A stretch of DNA of 33,439 nucleotides from an uncultured Flavobacteriales bacterium (GCA_903873905.1 CAIQQJ010000098.1:1-33439), one strand, 5' to 3'. Positions 7,702-17,403 are shown, counted from the first letter of the stretch. The notes: generated by a model from the letters alone, not told the origin. Program-made: numbers and translations.

Positions 7702-10700
7702 GTGTTCCCTAAAAGCATTATTTTGAAACAGCGTTTACCTGCTTTCATTTTGTTTATGTTTTTTGCGTCATCGCTTTTTGCGACGGACGTGGATGGGCGA
7801 TTTTGGGTTGGAGGTTCTGGGAAATGGAATGATACAAAACATTGGGCAGCTATTCAAGGTGGTGCAGGTGGTGCAACAATTCCCACATTAAATGATGTTG
7901 TTTTTCTGGGCTTGAGTGGGAATGGTATTTCCAATGATTCCATTCAAATTGAAGGAACTGCAAGCTGTGGAAGGCTTGTGTTTGGCAAAGACATTATCCC
8001 AAATTACGATCCTAATTCACAGGGGACTTACAATACAGTTGTGTTATTAGGCAACGGTGAAATTCAGATAAATGGCTCACTCACCATTCGTGAAAAATTC
8101 GATGATCATTTTACGGGGATCTGGAAATTTCAGAATAGACTTTCGTCTTTGCGCGATAACAATGCTGTTTCCACAATTTCGGCCCCTTCGCATATATTTC
8201 CAGGGAAGGTTATTTTTGAATCGCCCGAGTCTTCTGATTGGAGCAATTCCTTTGTCATAGCAGAAGAGTTGTATGTCAATAATCAAATTGAGATTCAAAA
8301 AAATGCAAAATTATTTTTTGATAATCATGCAAAACTTGCTGCGATAAATTTTATAGTTAATGAAGGAGCTGAAGTAAATAAAAATAAAGCGGACTTTGTT
8401 GTAAGTGGAAATTCACAGCGCAATGCAAACCCTCAATCTCCCCAATCACATACGGTCACCACAATCGTTACCCCTAATCTTTGTAATGGACAATGTATCG
8501 CAACTGCTCAAGCAATTGTGGTTGGAGGATCTGGAAATTTTAGTTATCAGTGGAGTAATACACAAACCACGCAAACAGCAACCGGTCTTTGTGCTGGTAC
8601 TTATCTTGTGGTTGTTACCGATAATGTCAATGGTGATCAGGTTCCCGCATTTGCAATTGTAACGGATCCTCCTCCTTTGATTATTTTCTTCTCTACTATT
8701 TCCCCACTCTGTAATGGACAGTGCAACGGCTCAAGCAGTGCATCTGCTGCTGGAGGTACGCCTGGCTATACCTATTTGTGGTTGCCAGGAGGTCAAACTA
8801 CTTCTACCATTACGAATCAATGTACAGGAACTTATACGTTGACTGTGACAGATGTCAATGGATGTTCAGTTACCCAGAATTCTCTTATAACACAACCTGC
8901 AGTTTTAATTCCAAATGGAAGCAGATCAAACGTTACGTGTTTCGCAGCTTGTAATGGTTCTGCATCAGTTGCTCCAAGTGGAGGAACGGGTCCCTACACA
9001 TATTCTTGGGCGCCTGGCGGACAAACAACCAATAGCATTTCACCTCTTTGTCCAGGTGGATATACATGTACTGTTACGGACTCTCATAATTGTACAACTA
9101 CTTATTCAACTCAAATTACGCAGCCAACATTCTTAAGTGTTAGCATCAGTCATACAAATGTATTATGCAATGCTGCTTGTAATGGAACAGCAACTAGTAC
9201 TGTAACAGGTGGAATAGCACCTTATACTTATTTATGGTCGCCCGGCGCACAAACAACTCCAAATCTTGGAGGCATGTGTGCAGGAACCTATACACTTACT
9301 GTAACAGATGCAAATGGGTGTACAGCTACAAATCAGGTTGTCATTACACAACCTTCTGCTTTAGTTGTTGCACCTACTGGCATTAATGTAAATTGTTTTG
9401 GTTCTTGTAATGGATCTGCAATTGCAAATGCATCTGGTGGCACACCAATCTATACATACTCATGGGCTCCAAGTGGAGGAACAGGTGCAACAGCATCGAG
9501 CCTTTGTCCTGCAACTTATACAGTAACGGTCACAGATGCGAATGGATGTCAGGGTAGTGGACAAATTATTATAACACAACCTACACAATTGCTGTCAAAT
9601 TCTTCTGGAACGAATGTTACCTGTAATGGATTTTGCAATGGTACTGCAACTGCAAACGCTGTTGGTGGAATCGGTCCTTACACTTACAATTGGATGCCAG
9701 GAAATATTAATTCACAAACCATTTCTTCTTTGTGTCCTGGGTCTTATACTGTTACTGTTCATGATGCAAATAATTGTACTTCAACAGGAACAGTTATTAT
9801 TACACAACCGCCACTTTTACAAACAGGAGTTACTTCAACAAACGTAGCCTGTAATTCCGGATGCAATGGAACAGCAACTTCAAATCCAACTGGTGGTGTT
9901 GGTCCTTACACTTACAATTGGGCACCTGGAGGACAAACCACAAATTCGATCAATAGTCTTTGTCCTGGAACATATACACTCACAGTTACAGATGCCAATG
10001 GTTGTATTCAAACACAAAACGTTACAATTACACAACCTAATCCACTTGTTGTAACAATAAATGCAATTCAAATTTCTTGTAATAGTTCATGTGATGGATC
10101 AGCAGCTGCAGTTGTTTCGGGAGGCTCTCCGCCATTTACATATTTATGGTCACCTGGAGGCGAGACAACCTCTTCTATTAGTAATTTGTGTGCAGGAACT
10201 TATACTGTTCAAGTAACTGATGCAAATGGTTGTGTGAATACTGCAACGGTAACAATGGTGCAACCAACAGTATTGACATTAATACCTTCAGTAACAAATA
10301 CCAGTTGTAATGGAAGTTGTAATGGAAGCGCTGCAGTTGCAACTTCGGGTGGTACAGCACCCTATACTTATTTGTGGGCACCTGGTGGACAAACAACATC
10401 CTCAATCAATTCCCTTTGTGCAGGATCCTATACAGTTACTGTAAATGATGCTGGAAGTTGTTCTAACACCGCTACTATTATTGTAACACAACCTGCACCT
10501 TTAAATGCTGGTGTTACATCAAATAATGTTTCCTGTAATGGAGGTTGCAATGGAACAGCAGCGTCAAATCCAACAGGTGGAACAGGACCTTATACTTTTC
10601 AATGGTTACCAGGAGGGCAAACAACAAACAGTATCAATGGCCTTTGTCCTGCAACCTATACTTGCATTGTTACTGATGCAAATGGATGTTCAATAAATCA

Positions 10701-13700
10701 ACAAGTAAACATTACGCAACCTTCCCCACTTTCCGCGATTATTACTGCAACAACTGCAAGTTGTGGTGTTAATAATGGAACAGCAACAGTTTCTGTTAGT
10801 GGAGGAACGGCGCCCTATGCTTATTTCTGGACACCAACTAATCAAACAAATCCAACTGCTACGAATCTTGCATTGGGAAGTTATACTGTTACTGTAACGG
10901 ATGCAGCAGGATGTACAACAACCGCAACTTGTACAATTGTTCAAGTTGTAAATATTATCGTTACAAGCTCAACAACAAATCTTACCTGTTTCAGTTCGTG
11001 TGATGGTGTTGCAAGTGCGAATGCTGCTGGAGGAACAACTCCGTACACGTATGTCTGGATGCCTGGCAGTTTTGTTACACAAACAATTTCTGGATTATGT
11101 GCAGGTTCTTATACTGTTATTGTTACAGATGCAAATGGTTGTTTCAATACTTCAACAGTAACATTTACAGACCCTCTTGCATTAGTAGCAACATCAACAA
11201 TTATTAATGCAAGTTGTAATGGCTTCTGTAATGGGTCTGCAACAATAAGTCCAAGTGGAGGAACGGGAGTTTATTCTTATTTGTGGGCTCCAGGAGGGCA
11301 AACGACTGCAACCGTAAATGGATTGTGTGCAGGATCTTATACGGTTACAGCATCTGATGTAAATAATTGTACCGTTACATTAACGGTTACGATTACAGAG
11401 CCATCTCTTGTTGTTGCAAATTCTGTTGTAGTTCCAGCGAACTGTACGCTTTGTGATGGAAGTATTACTGCAAATCCATCGGGAGGTACAGGACCTTATA
11501 CTTATTCTTGGGCACCAGGAGGACAAACTACACAAACCATTTCGAATCTTTGTCCTGGGATTTATACTGTTACAATTACTGATGCAACTTCTTGTTCGGT
11601 TATTACTCCAATTGCAGTTAGTAATTTGAGCGGACCAACTGTTGTTGCTTCGTCGACAAACACAAATTGTAATTTGGCTTGTAATGGAACCGGAACCGCA
11701 ACTGTAACGGGAGGAGCGGCCCCATTTACTTATGACTGGACGCCAGGAAACCCTGCAGGAGATGGAACACCAAGTGTTACGGGTTTGTGTGCGGGAACTT
11801 TTTTCTGCCAAGTGACAGATGCTATTGGGTGCGTTACTTTTGCAAGTATTGTTATAACACAACCTCCAGTCTTAATAGTAACGGCAACTATTGTCGATGA
11901 AAATTGCACGGGGAATAGCAACGGAAGTATTACCGCAAATCCTTCAGGAGGAACAGGACCTTATACTTATTTGTGGGCACCTGGTGGGCAAATAACACAA
12001 ACTATATCTGGTCAAACAGCAGGAACATATTCAGTAACTGTTACGGATGCGAATGGTTGTTCTTTATTACAACAATTTACAATTAATCAGCCAGTGGCAC
12101 TTTCAGCCACCATTGCATTTACTAACGTTATTTGTAATGGTGCTTGCAATGGAACTGCAAGTCTGACAATGGTGGGGGGGACAGGTCCTTTCACCTACAG
12201 TTGGTCTTCGGGGCAAGGAACTTCTGCTGTAGCAAACCTTTGCGCTGGATCGTATACAGTTGATATTACAGATGCAAATGGATGTACTTCACAGCAAACC
12301 GTTATAATTACTGAACCGACTTTGCTTTCGTCTTCAATTGTTTCAACAAATGCATCATGTAATGGAATTTGTGATGGAACAGCAACAGTAACTGCAGTTG
12401 GTGGTATTCCAGGTTACACCTATACATGGTCGCCAGGCGGTGGAACGACACCGTTTGTAAATGGATTATGTGCTGGCGCATATTCCGCAATCACTACAGA
12501 TTTGAATGGATGTACATCGGTTTCTTCTGTAATTATTTTACAACCATCTGCAATCGTTCTTTCAGCAAGTAGTGGACCTCTTAGTTGTTTTGGGAATTGT
12601 AATGGTGTTGCTTCGGTAATTGCCTCTGGAGGTTCACCAGGATACACTTACAATTGGGCTCCAGGCGGACAAACAACTCCAGTAGCAACAGCTCTTTGTG
12701 CAGGAATTTATACGGTAACTGTAAATGATTTAAATGGTTGTTCGCAAAATGTTAGTACAACAGTTATTCAACCATTGTTATTACAATCCAACACTTCTTT
12801 CACAAGTCCAATTTGTAGTAACGCTTGTGATGGAACGGCAACTGCAAATCCTGTTGGTGGAACAGGGCCATATAATTACTTGTGGGCACCTGGCGGACAA
12901 ACAACATCAACGATTACAAATCTTTGTGCTGGAACATACACAGTCACGGTTCATGATGCAAATGGTTGTATTGATATACAACAGGTAATTGTAACCCCTG
13001 CTGCAGGAATGTCAGCTGTATCTGCAACTGCCCCTGCAAGTTGTGGAAATTGTGATGGCACAATAAATATTAGTCCTTCAGGAGGAATTGCACCATACAC
13101 TTATTCATGGACTGGTGGTTTACCACCAACTGCCAATCAGATAAATGTTTGTCCAGGAGTATATGTGGTTACGATTACAGACGCTGGCTCTTGTACAGGC
13201 ACGTTTACAGTGGTCATAAATAATTCTGGCGGACCAACTGGCGAAACTGTTTTGGCAACAAATGTTACTTGTCCTGCATCTTGCAATGGAACGGCATTGG
13301 TAACTCCTATTGGAGGAACTGCCCCTTATACTTATTTATGGATTCCTGGTGGGCAAACAGTCAATAATCTTGTAGGTATGTGTGCTGGAAACTATTTCCT
13401 TCAAGTAACAGATGCAAACGGATGTATTCGTTTTTCTCCAGTGATAATAAATTCTCCGCCTCCAATTGTTGCAAACCCTTTTGTTACCAATGCAACATGC
13501 ACGGGTATTTGTGATGGTGCAATTTTGGTTACACCAACCGGAGGTACGGGACCCTATTCTTACAGTTGGGCTCCAAGTGGACAAACAACACCTTCAATAA
13601 ATGGTTTATGCGTGGGCTCGTATGTGGTAACCATTACAGATGCAAATGGGTGTTTGCAAAACTCTACGTCAGTTATAAACCCATGGAATTCTTTGTCTGC

Positions 13701-16047
13701 GTCAATTACAGCTGTCGGACCCACATGTGGAAATTCTTGTGATGGTTTTGCTGTTGCAAATATTATTTCTGGTACAGCACCATTTACTTTCAATTGGTCG
13801 GATCCTCTTGGACAAAGTTCTGCAACGGCTAGCGGTTTGTGTGCTGGAAATTATATGGTGAATATTTCTGATTTGGTGGGATGTAATGTGTCCTTGGCTG
13901 CAATATTAAATAGTCCATTGCCAATTATTATTAATCCCGTCATTACATCTACAACATGTGGTCAATGCAATGGTGCGGCAACTTTAAATGCAAGCGGAGG
14001 AACAGCTCCTTACACTTACTCATGGAGTAATGGTGCAACAGCAAGCGCAGTTAATGGTCTTTGTGCAGGAGTGTATTCCGTTATTGTTTCAGATTCCGCA
14101 GGATGTTCAATGACGTTTACTATTTCAATCAGCAGTAGTGGGGGACCAACGGCTGCAAATGGAACTGTGATCAACACTTCTTGTAATGGAATTTGCGATG
14201 GATCAATTACTGTTGCTCCAACAGGAGGAATTCTTCCTTATTCCTATTTGTGGTTGCCGAGTGGACAAACAACACCAACCGTAAACAGTCTTTGCGCAGG
14301 AAATTACATTGTTCAAATTAGAGATTCTGCAGGTTGTATTTTAACACAAAACTTTACAATTGCCTCTCCAACTGCAATTCTTCCAAATCAATTGATTACC
14401 AATACTGATTGTGGTGTTTGTTCAGGTTCCATTGTATTAAATACATCTGGCGGAACAGGACCTTATACTTATGCTTGGGCTCCAGGCGGACAAACTACTT
14501 CTACGATCGCCAGTTTATGTGCTGGATTGTATTCGGTAACAATTACGGATGCAACTGGTTGTACTCAAATACAAACGATCCCCGTGAGCAATTCCAATAG
14601 TGGAATGATTTTGACTGCGAACGGTACTGACATATCATGTAATGGAAGTTGCAACGGAACAGCAATAGTGACAGTTGTTGGAGGAAACTCCCCTTATACT
14701 TATGTATGGAGCAATGCGGCAACAAATGACACCATCAACGGTTTATGTGCGGGAAACTTTATTGTTCAAGCGACAGATGCAACGGGTTGTGTAAGTACTT
14801 CGTCCGTTACAATTGTTCAGCCAACGTTGCTCGCAGGTTCCTTCCCTTTCGTGCAGGATGAATTATGTGCTAATGCTTGTAATGGATTCATCACTTCAAT
14901 TCCTTCAGGAGGAACACTGCCATATGTTTATGTTTGGACACCAACAGGACAAATAACACAAACGGCAACTAATCTTTGTGCAGGAATTTATTCTGTAACA
15001 GTGACCGATGCTAATGGTTGTACTATAGTACAAAGTGACACAATTGTTTCACCTATCGTTTTGATATTAGCCCCTCCTGTAATTACGGATGCAACATGTA
15101 ACAACTCCCTCGATGGTGCAATTGACATTACAGTTACTGGTGGTGGATTGCCATACAATTATTCATGGACTGGGCCAGGAGCCTTCACCGCAAATTCAGA
15201 AGATTTGACTGGTGTGCTTTCGGGCTCATACACGATAACAATTACTGATGCTAATGGTTGTTCCGTTACAGATACAATTGTAATTAATGCATTGACAGCA
15301 GTGATTGCGAATGCAGGAAATGATACTACCTTCTGTGTTGGCGGAGCATTGACGCTTGATGGTTCAGGAAGTTCAAATGTGACTTCTTATCAGTGGATTC
15401 AATTGCCATCAAACACTATTGTTGGTAATAACGTGACAACTGTTGTGATTCCAGTTGGAGGAGTAACTACTTATGTTTTGCTCGCAACAAATGGAGTTTG
15501 CACTTCTTCTGATACAGTTGTAGTTACGTCTTCCCCTGGGCCAGCAGCAAATGCAGGACCTGATCAAACAATTATTTCTGGAATGACCGCAACTCTTGGA
15601 GGAAGTCCAACAGGTCCTCCGGGTTCAACGTTTGCATGGGGTCCTTCATCAGGATTAGGAAATACTTCTTCTTCAAATCCAATCGCATCACCTGCGGGTA
15701 CTACAACTTATATAGTAATTGTTACAGATGCAAATGGTTGTGTGGGAAGTGATACTATGAATTTGAATGTTGTTCCTTCTATAAAATTCCCGAATGGATT
15801 TACTCCAAATGCTGATGGAACAAATGATATTTGGGAAATTGATAATATTCAACTCTTCGTTCATTGTCAAGTTGAAGTTTATAATAGATGGGGAGAATTA
15901 TTGTTTAATTCTACCGGATACAATATCCCATTTGATGGAAGATATGATGGGAAAGATCTTCCTGTCGGAACCTATTATTACATTATCAAATTGAATGACC
16001 CGCTATTCCCGGATGTTTATACTGGTCCTTTAACTATTATGCGATAA
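7702..16047 (+). CDS. Giant SprB-like repeat adhesin with T9SS type B sorting domain
   Basis: A 2,781-residue secreted protein. A signal peptide ends near residue 27 (SSLFA/TDVDG). Residues ~30-249 form a beta-rich N-terminal region (RFWVGGSGKWNDTKHW) of the kind found at the front of Bacteroidota surface proteins. Residues 250-2535 hold 30 SprB-type repeats of about 76 residues (CNGxCNG, GGTxPYTYxW, PGGQTT, LCAGTYTVTVTDANGC, ITQP). Two PKD/Ig-like modules follow (2536-2693), then the gliding-motility-associated C-terminal sorting domain (about 2694-2781: FPNGFTPNADGTND, VYNRWGE, DLPVGTYYY). By family knowledge such proteins cross the outer membrane by T9SS and act as mobile or static cell-surface adhesins. 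No ATG start exists: GTG at 7702 directly follows an in-frame TGA, and TTG at 7723 is an alternative giving a compact signal peptide. The SprF-like partner is 11 bp downstream. Confidence 0.93.
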   Translation: MFPKSIILKQRLPAFILFMFFASSLFATDVDGRFWVGGSGKWNDTKHWAAIQGGAGGATIPTLNDVVFLGLSGNGISNDSIQIEGTASCGRLVFGKDIIPNYDPNSQGTYNTVVLLGNGEIQINGSLTIREKFDDHFTGIWKFQNRLSSLRDNNAVSTISAPSHIFPGKVIFESPESSDWSNSFVIAEELYVNNQIEIQKNAKLFFDNHAKLAAINFIVNEGAEVNKNKADFVVSGNSQRNANPQSPQSHTVTTIVTPNLCNGQCIATAQAIVVGGSGNFSYQWSNTQTTQTATGLCAGTYLVVVTDNVNGDQVPAFAIVTDPPPLIIFFSTISPLCNGQCNGSSSASAAGGTPGYTYLWLPGGQTTSTITNQCTGTYTLTVTDVNGCSVTQNSLITQPAVLIPNGSRSNVTCFAACNGSASVAPSGGTGPYTYSWAPGGQTTNSISPLCPGGYTCTVTDSHNCTTTYSTQITQPTFLSVSISHTNVLCNAACNGTATSTVTGGIAPYTYLWSPGAQTTPNLGGMCAGTYTLTVTDANGCTATNQVVITQPSALVVAPTGINVNCFGSCNGSAIANASGGTPIYTYSWAPSGGTGATASSLCPATYTVTVTDANGCQGSGQIIITQPTQLLSNSSGTNVTCNGFCNGTATANAVGGIGPYTYNWMPGNINSQTISSLCPGSYTVTVHDANNCTSTGTVIITQPPLLQTGVTSTNVACNSGCNGTATSNPTGGVGPYTYNWAPGGQTTNSINSLCPGTYTLTVTDANGCIQTQNVTITQPNPLVVTINAIQISCNSSCDGSAAAVVSGGSPPFTYLWSPGGETTSSISNLCAGTYTVQVTDANGCVNTATVTMVQPTVLTLIPSVTNTSCNGSCNGSAAVATSGGTAPYTYLWAPGGQTTSSINSLCAGSYTVTVNDAGSCSNTATIIVTQPAPLNAGVTSNNVSCNGGCNGTAASNPTGGTGPYTFQWLPGGQTTNSINGLCPATYTCIVTDANGCSINQQVNITQPSPLSAIITATTASCGVNNGTATVSVSGGTAPYAYFWTPTNQTNPTATNLALGSYTVTVTDAAGCTTTATCTIVQVVNIIVTSSTTNLTCFSSCDGVASANAAGGTTPYTYVWMPGSFVTQTISGLCAGSYTVIVTDANGCFNTSTVTFTDPLALVATSTIINASCNGFCNGSATISPSGGTGVYSYLWAPGGQTTATVNGLCAGSYTVTASDVNNCTVTLTVTITEPSLVVANSVVVPANCTLCDGSITANPSGGTGPYTYSWAPGGQTTQTISNLCPGIYTVTITDATSCSVITPIAVSNLSGPTVVASSTNTNCNLACNGTGTATVTGGAAPFTYDWTPGNPAGDGTPSVTGLCAGTFFCQVTDAIGCVTFASIVITQPPVLIVTATIVDENCTGNSNGSITANPSGGTGPYTYLWAPGGQITQTISGQTAGTYSVTVTDANGCSLLQQFTINQPVALSATIAFTNVICNGACNGTASLTMVGGTGPFTYSWSSGQGTSAVANLCAGSYTVDITDANGCTSQQTVIITEPTLLSSSIVSTNASCNGICDGTATVTAVGGIPGYTYTWSPGGGTTPFVNGLCAGAYSAITTDLNGCTSVSSVIILQPSAIVLSASSGPLSCFGNCNGVASVIASGGSPGYTYNWAPGGQTTPVATALCAGIYTVTVNDLNGCSQNVSTTVIQPLLLQSNTSFTSPICSNACDGTATANPVGGTGPYNYLWAPGGQTTSTITNLCAGTYTVTVHDANGCIDIQQVIVTPAAGMSAVSATAPASCGNCDGTINISPSGGIAPYTYSWTGGLPPTANQINVCPGVYVVTITDAGSCTGTFTVVINNSGGPTGETVLATNVTCPASCNGTALVTPIGGTAPYTYLWIPGGQTVNNLVGMCAGNYFLQVTDANGCIRFSPVIINSPPPIVANPFVTNATCTGICDGAILVTPTGGTGPYSYSWAPSGQTTPSINGLCVGSYVVTITDANGCLQNSTSVINPWNSLSASITAVGPTCGNSCDGFAVANIISGTAPFTFNWSDPLGQSSATASGLCAGNYMVNISDLVGCNVSLAAILNSPLPIIINPVITSTTCGQCNGAATLNASGGTAPYTYSWSNGATASAVNGLCAGVYSVIVSDSAGCSMTFTISISSSGGPTAANGTVINTSCNGICDGSITVAPTGGILPYSYLWLPSGQTTPTVNSLCAGNYIVQIRDSAGCILTQNFTIASPTAILPNQLITNTDCGVCSGSIVLNTSGGTGPYTYAWAPGGQTTSTIASLCAGLYSVTITDATGCTQIQTIPVSNSNSGMILTANGTDISCNGSCNGTAIVTVVGGNSPYTYVWSNAATNDTINGLCAGNFIVQATDATGCVSTSSVTIVQPTLLAGSFPFVQDELCANACNGFITSIPSGGTLPYVYVWTPTGQITQTATNLCAGIYSVTVTDANGCTIVQSDTIVSPIVLILAPPVITDATCNNSLDGAIDITVTGGGLPYNYSWTGPGAFTANSEDLTGVLSGSYTITITDANGCSVTDTIVINALTAVIANAGNDTTFCVGGALTLDGSGSSNVTSYQWIQLPSNTIVGNNVTTVVIPVGGVTTYVLLATNGVCTSSDTVVVTSSPGPAANAGPDQTIISGMTATLGGSPTGPPGSTFAWGPSSGLGNTSSSNPIASPAGTTTYIVIVTDANGCVGSDTMNLNVVPSIKFPNGFTPNADGTNDIWEIDNIQLFVHCQVEVYNRWGELLFNSTGYNIPFDGRYDGKDLPVGTYYYIIKLNDPLFPDVYTGPLTIMR
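8449..15306 (+). repeat. Thirty tandem ~228-bp coding repeats (SprB repeat domains)
   Basis: 6,858 bp encode 30 consecutive units averaging 76.2 residues. Most units carry four cysteines: Cys1 and Cys2 in CNGxC, Cys3 in LCAGTY and Cys4 in DANGC. The units are diverged at DNA level, so they are an old array rather than a recent expansion. Units 14, 21, 25 and 27 have CxxC instead of CxxxC and exit through an SGGPT-like linker. Units 11, 16 and 30 lack both Cys2 and Cys3. Unit 1 lacks Cys4. Confidence 0.93.
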
Positions 16048-16058
16048 TCTTTCAAGCT

Positions 16059-16985
16059 ATGAGAAAATATTTTTTCATACTTCTTGCTTTTTTCCCTCTT
16101 GTGATTTTTTCGCAACAGCTTCCGCATTATAGTCAGTACATGATTAATGATTATGTAATGAATCCTGCGATTGGTGGAAAGAACAATTATTTCGAAGGAT
16201 TGTCCGCGAATAGATATCAGTGGGGAGGAATTACGGACGCGCCGCGCACTTATGTTTTGAGTGTAAATGGACCTCTGAAATTTGAACACATGGGAATTGG
16301 AGGACAATTGTTCACTGACAATGTTGGTCCAACACGACGCACAGGATTTTATTTGTCGTATGCCTATCACGCACCCATTACCGAAAAAATAAAATTAGCA
16401 TTCGGTTTGTCTGCTGGAATATTGCAATTCATGGTGGATGGACAGAAAATAACGCTTCATGATGCAGGCGATTTGATTCTGACAAATGCTTTGCAATCTT
16501 GCCTTACGCCAGATTTTACGGCAGGGTTTTATTTGTACAGCGATCGTTTCTGGATCGGAGCATCTTGTTTACAGATTCAACAAAACAAATTGAAATTTTT
16601 CGATTACATGTCGGGAACTGCTAGTGTAATGAACCGACATTATTATGGAATGTTAGGATATAAACTACCACTCGGTGATGATTTTGTTTTAGAACCATCT
16701 GCCTTATTGAAATTTGTTAATCCAGCACCTTTTCAATTTGACATTAGTTTACGTGCGATTTACAAACAAAAAGTTTGGCTGGGTGGATCATTCCGTAATC
16801 GCGATGCGATAGCGATTTACACAGGATATGTTTTCCGTGAAAATTTGATGTTAGGTTATTCCTACGATTTCACAACAACCGATCTTGGAAATTATTCCAC
16901 AGGTACACATGAACTTGTAATTGGAATTCGTTTTAATCGATCGGGACTAAAGCGTGGTGATGGAACAGCACCACCGACGAATTAA
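16059..16985 (+). CDS. PorP/SprF family type IX secretion system membrane protein
   Basis: A 308-residue protein with a signal peptide of about 18 residues (LAFFPLVIFS/QQ), then QLPHYSQYMINDYVMNPAIGG, the hallmark opening of the PorP/SprF family. The rest alternates beta strands as expected for an outer-membrane barrel, ending ELVIGIRFN. In Flavobacterium johnsoniae SprF is needed for export of SprB, and PorP/SprF-like proteins commonly accompany genes for type B sorting-domain proteins. Here the gene follows the SprB-like giant by 11 bp and is ended by a terminator, so I infer it is the dedicated partner for secretion or surface attachment of that protein. No other T9SS machinery gene (gldK-N, porV, sov) is in the window. 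Confidence 0.9.
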   Translation: MRKYFFILLAFFPLVIFSQQLPHYSQYMINDYVMNPAIGGKNNYFEGLSANRYQWGGITDAPRTYVLSVNGPLKFEHMGIGGQLFTDNVGPTRRTGFYLSYAYHAPITEKIKLAFGLSAGILQFMVDGQKITLHDAGDLILTNALQSCLTPDFTAGFYLYSDRFWIGASCLQIQQNKLKFFDYMSGTASVMNRHYYGMLGYKLPLGDDFVLEPSALLKFVNPAPFQFDISLRAIYKQKVWLGGSFRNRDAIAIYTGYVFRENLMLGYSYDFTTTDLGNYSTGTHELVIGIRFNRSGLKRGDGTAPPTN

Positions 16986-17010
16986 TTATTTCAAAAAATA
17001 TTAGACACAA

Positions 17011-17040
17011 AAAAACCCCCGATTGCTCGAGGGTTTTTTT
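17011..17040. terminator. Bidirectional terminator between sprF-like and csp genes
   Basis: AAAAACCCCCGA (17011-17022) pairs with TCGAGGGTTTTT (17027-17038) with one mismatch and a 4-nt loop. Flanking A and T tracts let it serve the plus-strand adhesin operon and the convergent cold-shock gene. Confidence 0.85.
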
Positions 17041-17058
17041 GAGATATAAAATAGGAGA

Positions 17059-17250
17059 TTAAGCCAATTTTACGTTTACCGCGTTTAGGCCTTTTTTGCC
17101 TTCTTGTAGTTCGAAAACTACCGCGTCGTTTTCACGGACTTGATCTGTGAGTCCTGATACATGGACAAATACTTCTTGATTTGATCCGTTTACTTTGATG
17201 AAACCAAAACCTTTTGATTCATTAAAGAATTTTACAATTCCACTTTCCAT
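17059..17250 (-). CDS. Cold-shock protein, copy 1
   Basis: A 63-residue single cold-shock domain protein, an RNA/ssDNA chaperone that melts structured mRNA. RNP1 reads KGFGFIKV (residues 13-20) and RNP2 reads VFVHVS (27-32); the aromatic residues F9, F15, F17 and F28 needed for nucleic-acid stacking are present. It lies 207 bp from a near-identical copy in the same direction, from which it differs at only two residues (V instead of I in LTDQV; E instead of Q in LQEG). It has its own promoter and terminator, so the pair is separately controlled. The leader is only about 20 nt, unlike the long thermosensor leader of E. coli cspA. Confidence 0.96.
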   Translation of the reverse strand: MESGIVKFFNESKGFGFIKVNGSNQEVFVHVSGLTDQVRENDAVVFELQEGKKGLNAVNVKLA

Positions 17251-17276
17251 TGTGATGATATTTTTTTTGTGAATGC

Positions 17277-17306
17277 CAAAGATACTCTATATCTGTCGAT
17301 TATTAA
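17277..17306 (-). promoter_or_regulatory. Promoter of cold-shock gene copy 1
   Basis: On the minus strand TTA (17304-17306), a 19-bp spacer and an exact TATCTTTG -7 box (17277-17284) fit the Bacteroidota consensus. The -7 box ends 26 bp before the ATG, so the leader is very short. Confidence 0.65.
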
Positions 17307-17403
17307 CATTGTAAGCCACCTTAGCCTTACAAAAATTTGCTATGTATTAATAATCAGGCATTTAGGATTAAGTTATTTTTGAAAATCAGAAAAAGAAAGG
17401 GCA

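Noticed and set aside
11380-11862. A 160-residue minus-strand ORF, and many smaller ones, inside the giant adhesin.
   Set aside because: They are Ser/Cys/Thr/Arg-rich shadows created by the repetitive codons of the sense gene.
8449-15306. Regular repeats that might be read as a CRISPR array.
   Set aside because: The period is about 228 bp, units are diverged, and one continuous frame codes through all of them.
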